The position numbers and the translations under genes are program-made. Shown here piece by piece: positions 38,101 through 46,533 of a DNA stretch of 64,000 nt. Where the stretch lies: contig CALFRK010000113.1 in NCBI GenBank assembly GCA_937919625.1, positions 1-64,000 on the forward strand, given 5' to 3'. The notes below the pieces were generated by a model. That model saw nothing but the letters and a program-made list of their open reading frames with translations. It searched no databases and was not told the DNA's origin. The DNA is from an uncultured Ilumatobacter sp. GTDB lineage: Bacteria; Actinomycetota; Acidimicrobiia; Acidimicrobiales; Ilumatobacteraceae. The stretch's first letter is position 1, and each line of letters opens with the position of its first letter.

Positions 38101-38577
38101 ATCCTCAACGGCGAGCGAGCGCAATTCTTCCAGACGAACGATCTCGGCCTGGGCGAAGTCTTCGTAGGAAAACTCCTCGAACGCCGGCCCCCGCCAGAGG
38201 GCGAGCCCGTCGCTCAGCAGCTGAGAGGCCCGCGCCGGATCGTTGCTCATCAACACCCGACCGGCTGCCACCATCGTTTCAAACCTGCTGGCGTCGAGAT
38301 CGTCCGGCCCGATCAGCAGCGAGTACCCGTGATCACGTGTGACCAGAATGTCGCGCTCACCCAGCGCCGCCCGCAATCTCGAGATGTACACCCACAACGT
38401 CTTCTCCCTGCCGGCGGCATCGTCACCCCACAGCTCGTCAAGCAGGCGGTCGGTCGTGACGACTCGATTGGCGTTGAGGATCAGCAGGGCCATCAGAGAC
38501 TGAAGCTTTCGACCGCCGATGGCGATTGCCTGCCCGTCGTCGACGACCTGCAACGGACCCAGGATCCCAAACTCCAC
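35200..38577 (-). CDS. One-component transmembrane regulator: SARP/BTAD - nSTAND ATPase - TM - BMP-type sensor
   Basis: 1125 residues. Residues 1-95: OmpR-type winged helix of SARP regulators (MEFGILGPLQVVDDG, RKLQSLMALLILNANRVV, TLWVYISRLRAALG). About 95-245: BTAD helical repeats. About 268-690: nSTAND/WD40-associated-type ATPase with FFGRDRIVAE, P-loop LVGPSGSGKSSIVRAG near 309 and LVLVIDQFEELF. About 722-745: one membrane helix (LWAVAAVVVLVIGATGAYAAG). About 750-1090: a periplasmic-binding domain of the same BMP family as the first gene here (PTVAFFGDRSDDGWNANIGAG, DVVFHASGFSGWGLFDAV). The GTG at 38577 has gagaggg about 8 bases upstream; the track's earlier start adds unrelated residues. 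It probably senses a nucleoside-like ligand outside and regulates DNA at the membrane. Confidence 0.9.
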   Translation of the reverse strand: MEFGILGPLQVVDDGQAIAIGGRKLQSLMALLILNANRVVTTDRLLDELWGDDAAGREKTLWVYISRLRAALGERDILVTRDHGYSLLIGPDDLDASRFETMVAAGRVLMSNDPARASQLLSDGLALWRGPAFEEFSYEDFAQAEIVRLEELRSLAVEDRIEADLKLGRSGELISELESLHRAYPTRERLVSQLMLALYRSGRQIDSLAVFRRYRLHLVEELGVDPSPELRRLEEQILLHDSRLQARHRGSHSNDEPIPDGAPNPFKGLRSFLEDDDGDFFGRDRIVAEAVRRLATDTALLALVGPSGSGKSSIVRAGLIPALRKGAIEGSDGWLIAQMVPGSRPFAELEAALLRSSLDAPDSLSDQLADREAGMLRAALRVLPTDTSNLVLVIDQFEELFTQVTHEADCGDFLTGLLNAIDDSRGRVKVVITLRADFYDRPLAYPEFGARLGDGIINVVPLTSNELESAALQPAERAGVMLEPALIATLLTDVIGRPGALPLFQYALTELFDRRIDNTLSLGAYHAMDGVSGALSRRADDLFAQLDDEQQATARQLFLRLVSIADTDEWTRRRVPASEILSLDVDVFALQTVIDSYSAHRLLILDRDVVTDSPTVEVAHEALLTNWTRLSDWIEAAREDVKRHVSLAAAMAEWSDADFNHDFLLRGARLEAYTTWAATATMQLTLDERQFLDLSTVRHENTLEEEQTRSMRGDRAERSARRRLWAVAAVVVLVIGATGAYAAGVFDSGPGPTVAFFGDRSDDGWNANIGAGLDRAANDINMNLIDAPSVIDPGAELPKLAESSPDVIISDGTLIFASPEVLGDFPDIRFGLVDGFFDAPNAVSVSFANEQGAFLAGVAAALKSETGVVGFVGATAIPNIEEFRAGFEAGAVWADPDVEVLATFIEQQFMAEVGGLVNAFADPQLGYDRAVSLYQRNADVVFHASGFSGWGLFDAVVDQSESTGRRLWAIGVDNDQWFDVNPVQRDYVLTSVIKRGDNAAYQLIKRMLGDDVVGEIASVGLAEHAFDYSTQGGGMTAEIAATVDRAIDDIINGRIVVATTPVGEVLNLDEAQNAFEAAFSGRSSNQIDEQLGATVERHSEEFDASCADQHHGRICAEFFIRYADE

Positions 38578-38696
38578 GGCTTTCCCCTCTCGACCCCTCG
38601 GCGATCCTAGACCGACCGCGCTGCGCCCCGTTCGAGACCAGTTGACCAGGTCCACCTTTCATCCTCCTTACATCCCGCACGCTGGGGATACGCCCG

Positions 38697-39365
38697 TCAT
38701 CCCACCTCGATGGCGGCAGTCGCCCGGCTCCCCTCGGCGTAGGTAGCAGCGCGATCCAGTTGTTCGGTATCGATCGACGAAACGGCCTCCAGTGGCTCGA
38801 GTGACGTGGCCCGGTGCGTCGGGATCCCGGTCAGCGACTCATACTGGGCGAACTCACGATCTCGATTCTGCCCTGCCGTCAGCGGTTCGGAGAGCAAGCC
38901 GTGCGCCAGTGTGTCGGCGGCAATCTCGATCGCCCGACGGCTGTGAGGTGTGTCGGCGGCGTTCCAGGTCGGCGCTTCAATCTGCTGCTGGAAGCGGGCC
39001 CGGTCCAGATCGTCGAGGTTGAAGTGCTCCCACGCATGCCCGAGCTCGTGAAGCACCAGGAACTCACCCTCGAAACACAGATCGATCGCTGGTTCCCCGT
39101 CATTGTGGTGGAACAGCCCTCGGTGCCCGCCGCAGCCGGTGGAATCGGCGTGAAAGCGAATCTCTAAATCTGGCAACGCCAAGCCTTCCCCCACGAAACT
39201 CCCAACGGCGTCCAGCGCCGTCAGGCGATCGGCGACTGAGCCGGCTACGAAGGAGATCTCCGGATTCAAGCTCACGAGCGCAGCCGGTTCGGCGTCGCTG
39301 GCGGTGCCGATCGGGCTCTGAACGAGCAAGATGCCGATCAGTGCTGTACGTGTGATGAGGAACAT
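38697..39365 (-). CDS. Secreted HExxH zinc-peptidase-like protein
   Basis: 222 residues. N-terminal hydrophobic segment MFLITRTALIGILLVQSPIGTASDAEP looks like a Sec signal peptide without lipobox. The centre has LVLHELGHAWEHFN, a gluzincin/metzincin-type HExGH motif, with downstream acidic candidates in IEIAADTLAHGLL for a third metal ligand. Two cysteines (STGCGG and DLCFEGE) flank it and may pair. No family name can be assigned. The gene precedes the SARP sensor on the same strand with a 119-bp gap. Confidence 0.72.
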   Translation of the reverse strand: MFLITRTALIGILLVQSPIGTASDAEPAALVSLNPEISFVAGSVADRLTALDAVGSFVGEGLALPDLEIRFHADSTGCGGHRGLFHHNDGEPAIDLCFEGEFLVLHELGHAWEHFNLDDLDRARFQQQIEAPTWNAADTPHSRRAIEIAADTLAHGLLSEPLTAGQNRDREFAQYESLTGIPTHRATSLEPLEAVSSIDTEQLDRAATYAEGSRATAAIEVG

Positions 39366-39584
39366 GCCGCCACCCTGTTGAACAGGGCTTTCGCGACGCC
39401 TTCGGCATTCCTGTTAGCAACGAAAGTGGTCTGAAAGGTGGAGATGAGACGCTTCAGCGGGCTCGCTGCCGCCGCTCGGTAAGAGCCGACAGACCCCAGG
39501 ACCATCGCCTCTGGCATGCTGGGGTTGGTATCGAGTCAGATGGAGCCCAGAAGGCAGCGCTGACAGCGCAGAAACGAGGTCATC

Positions 39585-40049
39585 ATGGTTGGTTCGCGAG
39601 TCGGCCCCGTGGTCGTCGGCATCGATGGATCCGCAAATTCCGGGCGGGCACTGATCTTTGCCGGCCGGTATGCCGCACGGGCAGGGGCGCATCTCGTCGT
39701 GGTACACGCGATCGGATTGACAGAGATGATCGATGGCGAGCATGTGCCAACGCACGATCACCAACAACAGATCGCCGAGCATGTCGATGTGTGGTGCGAG
39801 GCGCTCCGCGAGGATGGCCACGACGAGTTCGAGATTCGCTTGGTGCACGGAGCACCAGTCGATGCCGTGCTCCGGACGGCCCATGACGACGACGCGTCAG
39901 TGATCGTGGTCGGGCGACGTGGGGCGGGCAACAGGCCCGAACTTCGGCTCGGCAGCACAGCCCACCAGGTCGTCGAACACAGTCACTGCCCGGTGCTGGT
40001 GATTCCCCCGATCGGCCGTTCGACGACCGTCGGGGACGCCTCCGGCTGA
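39585..40049 (+). CDS. Universal stress protein (UspA family)
   Basis: 154 residues, single Usp domain. VVVGIDGSANSGRALIFAGRYA starts it, and the ATP-binding loop VVGRRGAGNRPELRLGSTAHQVVEHSHCPVLVIP ends it (G-2x-G-9x-G-S/T pattern). Likely a nucleotide-binding stress protein. Only 13 bp, mostly cytosines, separate it from the cation ATPase gene, so the two are probably co-transcribed. Confidence 0.93.
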   Translation: MVGSRVGPVVVGIDGSANSGRALIFAGRYAARAGAHLVVVHAIGLTEMIDGEHVPTHDHQQQIAEHVDVWCEALREDGHDEFEIRLVHGAPVDAVLRTAHDDDASVIVVGRRGAGNRPELRLGSTAHQVVEHSHCPVLVIPPIGRSTTVGDASG

Positions 40050-40058
40050 CCCCCCCCC
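40050..40058 (+). repeat. Nine-cytosine run between usp and the P-type ATPase gene
   Basis: The only long homopolymer noticed. It fills the position where the ATPase ribosome binding site should lie (ATG at 40063), and no purine-rich Shine-Dalgarno is present there. Length slippage would alter usp-to-ATPase spacing but not reading frames. Confidence 0.85.
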
Positions 40059-40062
40059 GTCG

Positions 40063-42888
40063 ATGGCGTCCCCACCAAACGAACCCTGGGCGTTGCCGAT
40101 CGCGGACATTATCCACGGCGTCGCGACCGACCCGACTTCAGGACTCACGTCGGTTGAAGCGGCGCGCCGGCTTGTCGAAAGCGGCTCGAACGAGATCGCT
40201 GCCGCTGCCTCGACGCCGTGGCGGCGGCGGCTCGGTCACCAGTTCACCGATCCGCTTGTGATCTTGTTGCTGGTAGCGATCTTGATTTCGCTGATCGCCT
40301 GGTGGAGCGACGGCGCCGACGAAACGCCGCTCGAAGCGTTCGTGATCGCCGCCATCGTTGTGCTCAACGCTGGGATCGGATTCTGGCAGGAGTCCAAGGC
40401 GATCAAGGCGGTCGCCGCCCTGCAACGACTGAGCGCAACCCGCACCAGTGTGGTCCGCGACGGCGTGGTCGATCGCATTCCAACCGCCAATCTCGTCGTC
40501 GGTGACTTAGTGCTGCTGGCCGAGGGCGACGCCGTTGGCGCCGACTGCCGACTGACGAACTCTTCGTCATTGCAGATCGCTGAGGCTCCGTTGACGGGAG
40601 AGAGTATGCCTGTCGAGAAATCTACGGTGATGGTCGCCTCCGAAGCACCACTCGCCGAGCGCACCAACATCGCGTTCAGTGGCACCGCTGTCGTACGCGG
40701 CCGCGGAGAGGCCGTCGTGGTCGCCACCGGCATGAACAGCCAGATCGGCCGGATTGCCACGATGCTCGATCAGGAAGACTCACCGACTCCGCTGCAACAG
40801 CAGATCGCCTGGCTCGGACGCTGGCTCGGCATTGCCGTGGTCGTCTTGTCAGCGCTGATCGTCGGCGCCGTCCTGATCACCGCCGAAACACGTTCGTTCG
40901 CCACGACCGTCGACGCTCTGCTGATCGGTGTTTCACTGGCCGTGGCCGCCGTACCGGAAGGGCTCCCGGCGATCCTGTCTGTGGTGCTTGCCCTCGGCGT
41001 GCAGCGGATGGCCCGCGAGCAGGCAATCGTCAAGCGGCTGTCGTCGGTCGAGACACTCGGATCGGCGTCGGTGATCTGCACCGACAAGACGGGCACGCTG
41101 ACGCGCAACGAGATGACGATCGTTCAGGTCGTCACGGCCTCCGGTGCGGTCGACATCACGGGTGTCGGATACGAGCCAGTCGGCGAACTGGTGATCCGCG
41201 ACACGGCCACCCCACCAGATCTGGTGACAGGCGAGGTGACCGCCACGTTGAACGTCGGCAGCCTCGCCAATGACGCCTCGCTTCGCGAGCACGAACCGGG
41301 TGTCTGGGCCGTTAACGGCGACCCGACGGAGGCGGCGTTCTTGGTTGCCGAACACAAGATCGGAGTGGCGCCGGTCAACGGTCGGCCCGATCGTGTCGCC
41401 GAGATCCCATTCTCTGCCGAGCGCCGGCGGATGACGACTGTCCACGACAGCAACGGCAACAACAACGACGCTCTGATGCTGTGCAGCAAGGGTGCCCCTG
41501 ACGTGATCCTCGACCGCTGCACACACGAGCAGGTTGGCCTCGACGTAGTCGCGCTCACCGCCGAGCGGCGAACCCGGATCGCTGCCGAGGTCGATCGTCT
41601 GGCATCGAGCGCGCTGCGCACGATCGCAGTCGCCTACCGGCCATTCGACCCCAGCGACCTCGAGCCACCCCGGCCTAACGCCCAACCCCCGGAGTTCGGC
41701 GAACGCCACGAACACGATCTGGTCCACCTCGGCGTCGTCGGCATCCTCGACCCGCCCCGCCCCGAGGCTGCCAAGGCGATCACCGAAGCCCAGTCGGCCG
41801 GAATCCGGATCGTGATGATCACCGGTGATCATCCCACGACGGCGGTAAAGATCGGCGAATCGTTGGGAATCAGAACCGCCGGTCGCGCTACCCATGGCAT
41901 CTCCGGTAAAGAGCTGCACGCCACAGATCAGTTCGGGTTCAATGCTCTCGTCAGATCGAATGACGTATTTGCGCGGGTCGAGCCAGAGGACAAACTCCGG
42001 ATCGTCGAGGCGTTGCAGGGTGACGGCGAGATCGTCGCGATGACGGGCGACGGCGTCAACGACGCGCCGGCGCTGCGGCGCGCCGACATCGGGGTGGCGA
42101 TGGGTACTACCGGCACCGAAGTGTCGAAGGAAGCCGCCGACATGATCCTCGCCGACGACAACTTCGCCACCATCTTGAAAGCTGTGCGTGAGGGTCGAGA
42201 GATTTTTGCCGACATTCGCAAAGTTGTGCGCTACCTGTTGGCGTCGAACACGGGGGAGGTGCTGGTGATGGTGATCGGTGTGCTGGCCGCCTCGGCTCTG
42301 GGCCTGCACGCCGTCGGCGGCGACGCAGCGGTGCCGCTGCTCGCCACACAGATCCTCTGGATCAATCTGCTCACCGACGGGGCACTGGCCCTGGCACTGG
42401 GCATCGATCCCGCTGTCGAGAACGTGATGGATCGCCCGCCGCGTCGTCCCGCCGACCGCGTGGTCGACCGCAAGATGCTCGTCACGATCGGCCTGATCGG
42501 CATCACGTCCGCGGTCGCCGCGCTGATCGCCCTCGACCTACGGCTACCGGGCGGCTTGCTCGGGGGTGACGGTGACATCGAAACCGCTCGCACGATGGCG
42601 TTCAGCACGCTCGTGATCGGTCAGATTTTCAACGCATTCAACGCCCGCTCCGACCTTGTCAGCGCCTTTGTGCGTCCGTTCGAGAACCGAATCCTGTGGG
42701 TGGCCGTGATCGTGACGGTCGCCCTTCAGGTTGCTGTGGTTCACCTGCCGTGGCTGCAACGGGCGTTCGACACCGCTCCGCTCGATGTGAACGAATGGTT
42801 GATCACGCTGGCGCTCGCCTCGACGGTGCTGTGGGTCGACGAGCTACGCAAGCTGGTCCACCGTTGGAACCTCAGGCGTGCCGGCTGA
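40063..42888 (+). CDS. P2-type cation-transporting ATPase
   Basis: 941 residues, full length. N-terminal cation ATPase domain (LTSVEAARRLVESGSNEI), A-domain APLTGESMPVEK, membrane motif VAAVPEGLPAIL typical of P2 pumps, phosphorylation Asp near 341 in ICTDKTGTLTRNEM, and hinge MTGDGVNDAPALRRADIGVAMG. The C-terminal four-helix domain is complete (LATQILWINLLTDGALALALG). PEGLP favours Ca2+ (P2A) or a broad monovalent/divalent pump; exact ion is unresolved. The 3' end overlaps the convergent shikimate kinase gene by 17 bp. Confidence 0.93.
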   Translation: MASPPNEPWALPIADIIHGVATDPTSGLTSVEAARRLVESGSNEIAAAASTPWRRRLGHQFTDPLVILLLVAILISLIAWWSDGADETPLEAFVIAAIVVLNAGIGFWQESKAIKAVAALQRLSATRTSVVRDGVVDRIPTANLVVGDLVLLAEGDAVGADCRLTNSSSLQIAEAPLTGESMPVEKSTVMVASEAPLAERTNIAFSGTAVVRGRGEAVVVATGMNSQIGRIATMLDQEDSPTPLQQQIAWLGRWLGIAVVVLSALIVGAVLITAETRSFATTVDALLIGVSLAVAAVPEGLPAILSVVLALGVQRMAREQAIVKRLSSVETLGSASVICTDKTGTLTRNEMTIVQVVTASGAVDITGVGYEPVGELVIRDTATPPDLVTGEVTATLNVGSLANDASLREHEPGVWAVNGDPTEAAFLVAEHKIGVAPVNGRPDRVAEIPFSAERRRMTTVHDSNGNNNDALMLCSKGAPDVILDRCTHEQVGLDVVALTAERRTRIAAEVDRLASSALRTIAVAYRPFDPSDLEPPRPNAQPPEFGERHEHDLVHLGVVGILDPPRPEAAKAITEAQSAGIRIVMITGDHPTTAVKIGESLGIRTAGRATHGISGKELHATDQFGFNALVRSNDVFARVEPEDKLRIVEALQGDGEIVAMTGDGVNDAPALRRADIGVAMGTTGTEVSKEAADMILADDNFATILKAVREGREIFADIRKVVRYLLASNTGEVLVMVIGVLAASALGLHAVGGDAAVPLLATQILWINLLTDGALALALGIDPAVENVMDRPPRRPADRVVDRKMLVTIGLIGITSAVAALIALDLRLPGGLLGGDGDIETARTMAFSTLVIGQIFNAFNARSDLVSAFVRPFENRILWVAVIVTVALQVAVVHLPWLQRAFDTAPLDVNEWLITLALASTVLWVDELRKLVHRWNLRRAG

Positions 42889-43396
42889 CTATCCGATCGA
42901 CGATCTCGTTGGCGATCTCAGTCGGCTTGCGACCCTCGGTGTCGACGTGCTCGAATCCGGCGTAGGCCGGGGCGCGTTCTTCGAGCAACAGTGTGATCCG
43001 TTGGAGCACATCGGTGCCGTCGAGCAGCGGACGCTCGACCGGCGAGTCATCGGCGATCACCCTGGCGAGAATCGTGTCGACCGACGCCGTCAGGCAGAAC
43101 ACATCTCCGGTGGCGCCGAGCCGGGCGGCGTTGACCGCATCGACCATCAGACGTCCGCCCGTCGAGATCACCAGTCGGTCACGTTCGGACAGCTCATCCG
43201 CCACGTCACGTTCGAGGCGGCGAAACTCGCCCTCACCGTGATCGCGAAAAATCTCTGGGATCGGACCGTGCCGTTGCTCGATCACTCGATCGGTATCGAC
43301 GAACTCGTAATCGAATCGCTCGGCCAGCAACCGACCGACCGTTGTCTTGCCGGTACCCATGAACCCGGTCAGTATCACGTTGCCGTGGGCAGGCAT
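42872..43396 (-). CDS. aroK: Shikimate kinase
   Basis: 174 residues, the family's usual length. P-loop VILTGFMGTGKTTVGRLLAERF, shikimate-binding Asp in FVDTDRVIE, Arg in EGEFRRLERDV, and the STGGRL segment in place of the common GGG loop. The lid region carries PVERPLLDG. Phosphorylates shikimate in aromatic amino-acid synthesis. The second ATG (43396) is chosen because ggagga lies 7 bases before it; the track's ATG at 43411 contains that Shine-Dalgarno within its own codons. Other aro genes are not nearby. Confidence 0.85.
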   Translation of the reverse strand: MPAHGNVILTGFMGTGKTTVGRLLAERFDYEFVDTDRVIEQRHGPIPEIFRDHGEGEFRRLERDVADELSERDRLVISTGGRLMVDAVNAARLGATGDVFCLTASVDTILARVIADDSPVERPLLDGTDVLQRITLLLEERAPAYAGFEHVDTEGRKPTEIANEIVDRIVSRHA

Positions 43397-43515
43397 CGGC
43401 GAATCCTCCATGACGACAGCCAGGCTATTGCGTCACATGGTGAGGCGGTCAACGAGATTTCGCGGACCTTCAGAATCACTGCCCAAAACCTGTCTGACCC
43501 GCGGCGCCGGCAAGA

Positions 43516-43540
43516 CCACTTTGTGTCAAACACAACGTGG
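43516..43540. terminator. Palindrome directly after the GH3 gene
   Basis: ccactttgtgt and acacaacgtgg are inverted with one mismatch around caa. It ends 1 base from the GH3 stop codon (minus strand), a terminator position. The ttgtgtcaaacacaa core resembles that at 16861. Confidence 0.5.
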
Positions 43541-43541
43541 T

Positions 43542-45740
43542 CTACAGGTCGATCACCAGACGGCGGGCCGCCGGGTCGGCGGCGTTGCGGGCGACCGACA
43601 GCTCGTGGCGGCCTGTTACCCGCTTCCATGCCCTACGTTCTCCGTCGCGCACCGCCATGGCGCCGATGCTGACGCGGAGCTCTACCGTGGCGCTCTCGCC
43701 CGCCCCTACCTCGACTCGGCGAAAGCCGACCAGACGCCGGGGGCGCCCCGGCTCGGGTAACGAGGCGTAGACCTGCACTACGTCGGCCCCATCCCGGTCA
43801 CCCGTATTTCTGACCAAGCCACTGACCACGATCTCATCACCGGACGTGGCAACCTCGAACTCACCGAGTTCGAATGTGGTGTATGACAGACCGAACCCGA
43901 ACGGGTAGGTCGGGGTGTGACCTTCGCGCTCCGATCGCCACCAGCCGTGCCATTGGTCATAGACGACGCGATCGGCTTCACCATCGAAGTCGGGAAGATG
44001 CGACTCGTCAGCGGCGACCGTGAACGGCAAGCGCGCCGAGGGGTTGACTTCGCCGAAAAGCACGTCGGCCAGCCCGTGTCCGGCCTGCTGCCCGCCATAC
44101 CAAGCTTGCACGACAGCGGGAACCGACCCCAGCCAATCGGTCATCACCACCGCGCTGCCTGCCTGGACCACGACGACCGTGCGTTCGTTGGCTGACGCCA
44201 CCGCCTGGATCAACTCCTCATCGTGGGGCCGCAACCGGATCGAATGTCGATCCCCACCTTTCGAAAAGCCAAGCCCGGGCCGAGCGCTCACATGATCGGG
44301 TTTGATAGTCGGCAAGGCGTGATCGAGCGAGGCCCGGAACGCGGCAACAACCTCCGGTTCGTCGACGGCGGGAAACAGATGACTCAGATCGGTCCCCGTG
44401 TCTCCGATGAACTCACCCTCGTCGTCTGACGTGTAGCCGACCACCACGATCGCCACATCGACGTCGGCGGCAACCGCGGCCGCTGCTGCGACATCAGATC
44501 CGTCATCATGCACGATCTCTGTATCGCCCGCAGCGCCCCGAATTCCGGCGAGCAGATTGACATTGTCAAGCGAGTACACATCGCTCGACCCGCCGTCGCC
44601 GAGGTTCGTCTGATCGGCCAGTTCGCCGACCACCGCGATCCGCAGCAAGCTCGAGCACTTCAGCGGTAGCACCGGCTGGCTATCGACCAACTCGTTACGC
44701 AGCAGCACCACCGAGCGGGCGGCTACCTCGCGGGCCAACGCGACATGTTCGGGCGCACCCACAACCGACATCGGAGGATTCGGCGTCGAAAGTACCGAGT
44801 CGAACCTCAGCAGTGTCGAGATCACATTCGTGACCGCCCGATCGACCGCTTCCCACGACGCCTCGCCCGACTCGAGCGCAGCAGGGAGGTCCGAGAATCG
44901 AATCATCCGCCACGGCATCTCGATGTCGAGCCCAGCGTGTAGCGATGCCGCCGCGTCGCGCATCCCAAAAATCCAATCGCTGATGATGAACCCGTCAAAG
45001 CCCCACTCGACGCGCAGAATATCGGTGAGCAGCTCACGCGAATCGCCGCACCACTGGCCGTTGACCTGGTTGTAGGCACTCATCACGCAGGCGACGCCCT
45101 CGTCGATGATGCGCTTGAAATGTGGCAGGTAGACCTCGTGCAGCGCCACGTCGTCGACTTCGACATCAACCCGGAAACGGGCATTCTCCATCGAGTTGGC
45201 GGCAAAATGCTTGACGGTGGCCATCGCGTGGCGCTGGATTCCTCGGGTCAGCGCGGCACCCATCTCACCCACGTGGTGCGGGTCTTCGCCGTAGGTCTCC
45301 TGGGCGCGGCCCCACGCCGGGTGGCGTAACACGTTCACGCACACACCGCCATACAGCGTGGCCCCCGACGCACGAAGCTCACGCCCGATCACATCGCCCA
45401 CACGTTGCTCGAGATCGGGGTCCCATGTGGCTCCCCGCGCCATCGATACGGGGAAACAGGTGGCGTTGCCGATCACCACACCGCGCGGGCCGTCACAGAA
45501 GGCGATCCCCGGCATGCCGACCCGCTCGACGACCGCGCCGTAAAACGGGGCTTCGTGGTATCCACCTTGACCGAGGAACTGAAGCCCGGCCCATGTTGGA
45601 GCATCACCGTCGAGACACCAGAGCTTTTCCTCCGGTGTGAGCGCCGCCACGACGATTGCCGCCGCGGTTCGGGTTGACTCGCCGTCGGCGACTGCGGCAC
45701 GCGCCGTTTCAAAGGGAGAACTCATCGTGTCGGCACTCAT
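43542..45740 (-). CDS. Glycoside hydrolase family 3 beta-glucosidase-like enzyme
   Basis: 732 residues: GH3 N-terminal barrel, C-terminal alpha/beta sandwich and fibronectin-III-like end. The barrel shows CDGPRGVVIG, TYGEDPHHVGEMG, TVKHFAANSMENAR and the nucleophile Asp in GFIISDWIFGM near residue 254. The second domain has IVVVGYTSDDEGEF and VVVQAGSAVVMTDWL; the FnIII-like part ends with YPFGFGLSYTTFELGEF and ends near the stop. No signal peptide, so a cytoplasmic enzyme acting on imported oligosaccharides or glycosides. ATG at 45740 is used; 45725 is equally possible. Confidence 0.93.
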   Translation of the reverse strand: MSADTMSSPFETARAAVADGESTRTAAAIVVAALTPEEKLWCLDGDAPTWAGLQFLGQGGYHEAPFYGAVVERVGMPGIAFCDGPRGVVIGNATCFPVSMARGATWDPDLEQRVGDVIGRELRASGATLYGGVCVNVLRHPAWGRAQETYGEDPHHVGEMGAALTRGIQRHAMATVKHFAANSMENARFRVDVEVDDVALHEVYLPHFKRIIDEGVACVMSAYNQVNGQWCGDSRELLTDILRVEWGFDGFIISDWIFGMRDAAASLHAGLDIEMPWRMIRFSDLPAALESGEASWEAVDRAVTNVISTLLRFDSVLSTPNPPMSVVGAPEHVALAREVAARSVVLLRNELVDSQPVLPLKCSSLLRIAVVGELADQTNLGDGGSSDVYSLDNVNLLAGIRGAAGDTEIVHDDGSDVAAAAAVAADVDVAIVVVGYTSDDEGEFIGDTGTDLSHLFPAVDEPEVVAAFRASLDHALPTIKPDHVSARPGLGFSKGGDRHSIRLRPHDEELIQAVASANERTVVVVQAGSAVVMTDWLGSVPAVVQAWYGGQQAGHGLADVLFGEVNPSARLPFTVAADESHLPDFDGEADRVVYDQWHGWWRSEREGHTPTYPFGFGLSYTTFELGEFEVATSGDEIVVSGLVRNTGDRDGADVVQVYASLPEPGRPRRLVGFRRVEVGAGESATVELRVSIGAMAVRDGERRAWKRVTGRHELSVARNAADPAARRLVIDL

Positions 45741-45884
45741 GACGTCCGACAGTACGGCCTTGCCGTCTCACACGGCGAGGTCGTCGATCAAACGCATCGG
45801 GCGATTCCGTGGTCGTTGATGCAGCGGTCACCACACGCGGCATCTCCAACTCACGCGACACGATCACGTGGCCGGCAAAGACAG

Positions 45885-46439
45885 TTACAGAGAACGGTCG
45901 GCGCGAATGATGCTCATCACCATCGCATCGTGGAAGTCTCCCGCCCACAGCAACGCCTGGCGAAGCACACCCTCAGATCGAAACCCGACCTTCTCGTAGA
46001 CGGCCAAGCCACGCGGGTTGAGGTCGTACACCTCGAGCGACAGGCGGTTCACTGGCGGATCGTCGATCTGATCGAAGACATAGTCGACAACGAGTTGGGT
46101 CGCCTCCGTGCCGAGACCACGATTACGGGCAGCGGGACCGAGCGCGATCCGAAAGCCGCACGATCGGTTGTCGGGATCCCAATCGTTGATCACGACTTCG
46201 CCGGCCCACTCACCGGTGCTGCGGTCGGTGACGGCCAGATCGAGACGATCCGTCTGCTCGATCCGACTGGCACACCATTGTTCGAGTTGTCGGCGCTCGA
46301 ACGTGCCGTGCGATCCGGTCAGACGTATGGTCTCGGCGTCGTGAAGGTCGGCCCACATGTGTTCGGTGTCGTCGGCCACCATCGGCCGCAACACGACGAG
46401 CTTCCCGGTCAGTGTCGGCTTGTCAGCGAATGTCGTCAC
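45885..46439 (-). CDS. GNAT-family N-acetyltransferase (RimJ/RimL type)
   Basis: 184 residues. GNAT core: LVVLRPMVADDTEHMW, VVINDWDPDNRSCGFRIAL and the acetyl-CoA P-loop-like RNRGLGTEATQLVVDYVF. The C-terminal NPRGLAVYEKVGFRSEGVLR is characteristic of RimL-like enzymes that acetylate protein N-termini or small molecules. It is followed on the opposite strand by the rhodanese gene, with 94 bp between divergent starts. Acceptor unknown. Confidence 0.9.
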   Translation of the reverse strand: MTTFADKPTLTGKLVVLRPMVADDTEHMWADLHDAETIRLTGSHGTFERRQLEQWCASRIEQTDRLDLAVTDRSTGEWAGEVVINDWDPDNRSCGFRIALGPAARNRGLGTEATQLVVDYVFDQIDDPPVNRLSLEVYDLNPRGLAVYEKVGFRSEGVLRQALLWAGDFHDAMVMSIIRADRSL

Positions 46440-46533
46440 GCCGACAAGCTAAAGCCGTAACGACGAAGCGTTCAACCGTCGAATCAACCAGTCCGCGCCG
46501 TCATGCGCCAACGCGCTGCGCTACGGTCGGAAG

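Noticed and set aside
40933-42309. 458-residue - strand ORF opposite the P-type ATPase
   Set aside because: Antisense shadow of a conserved gene; composition is His/Arg/Gly-rich and lacks motifs.
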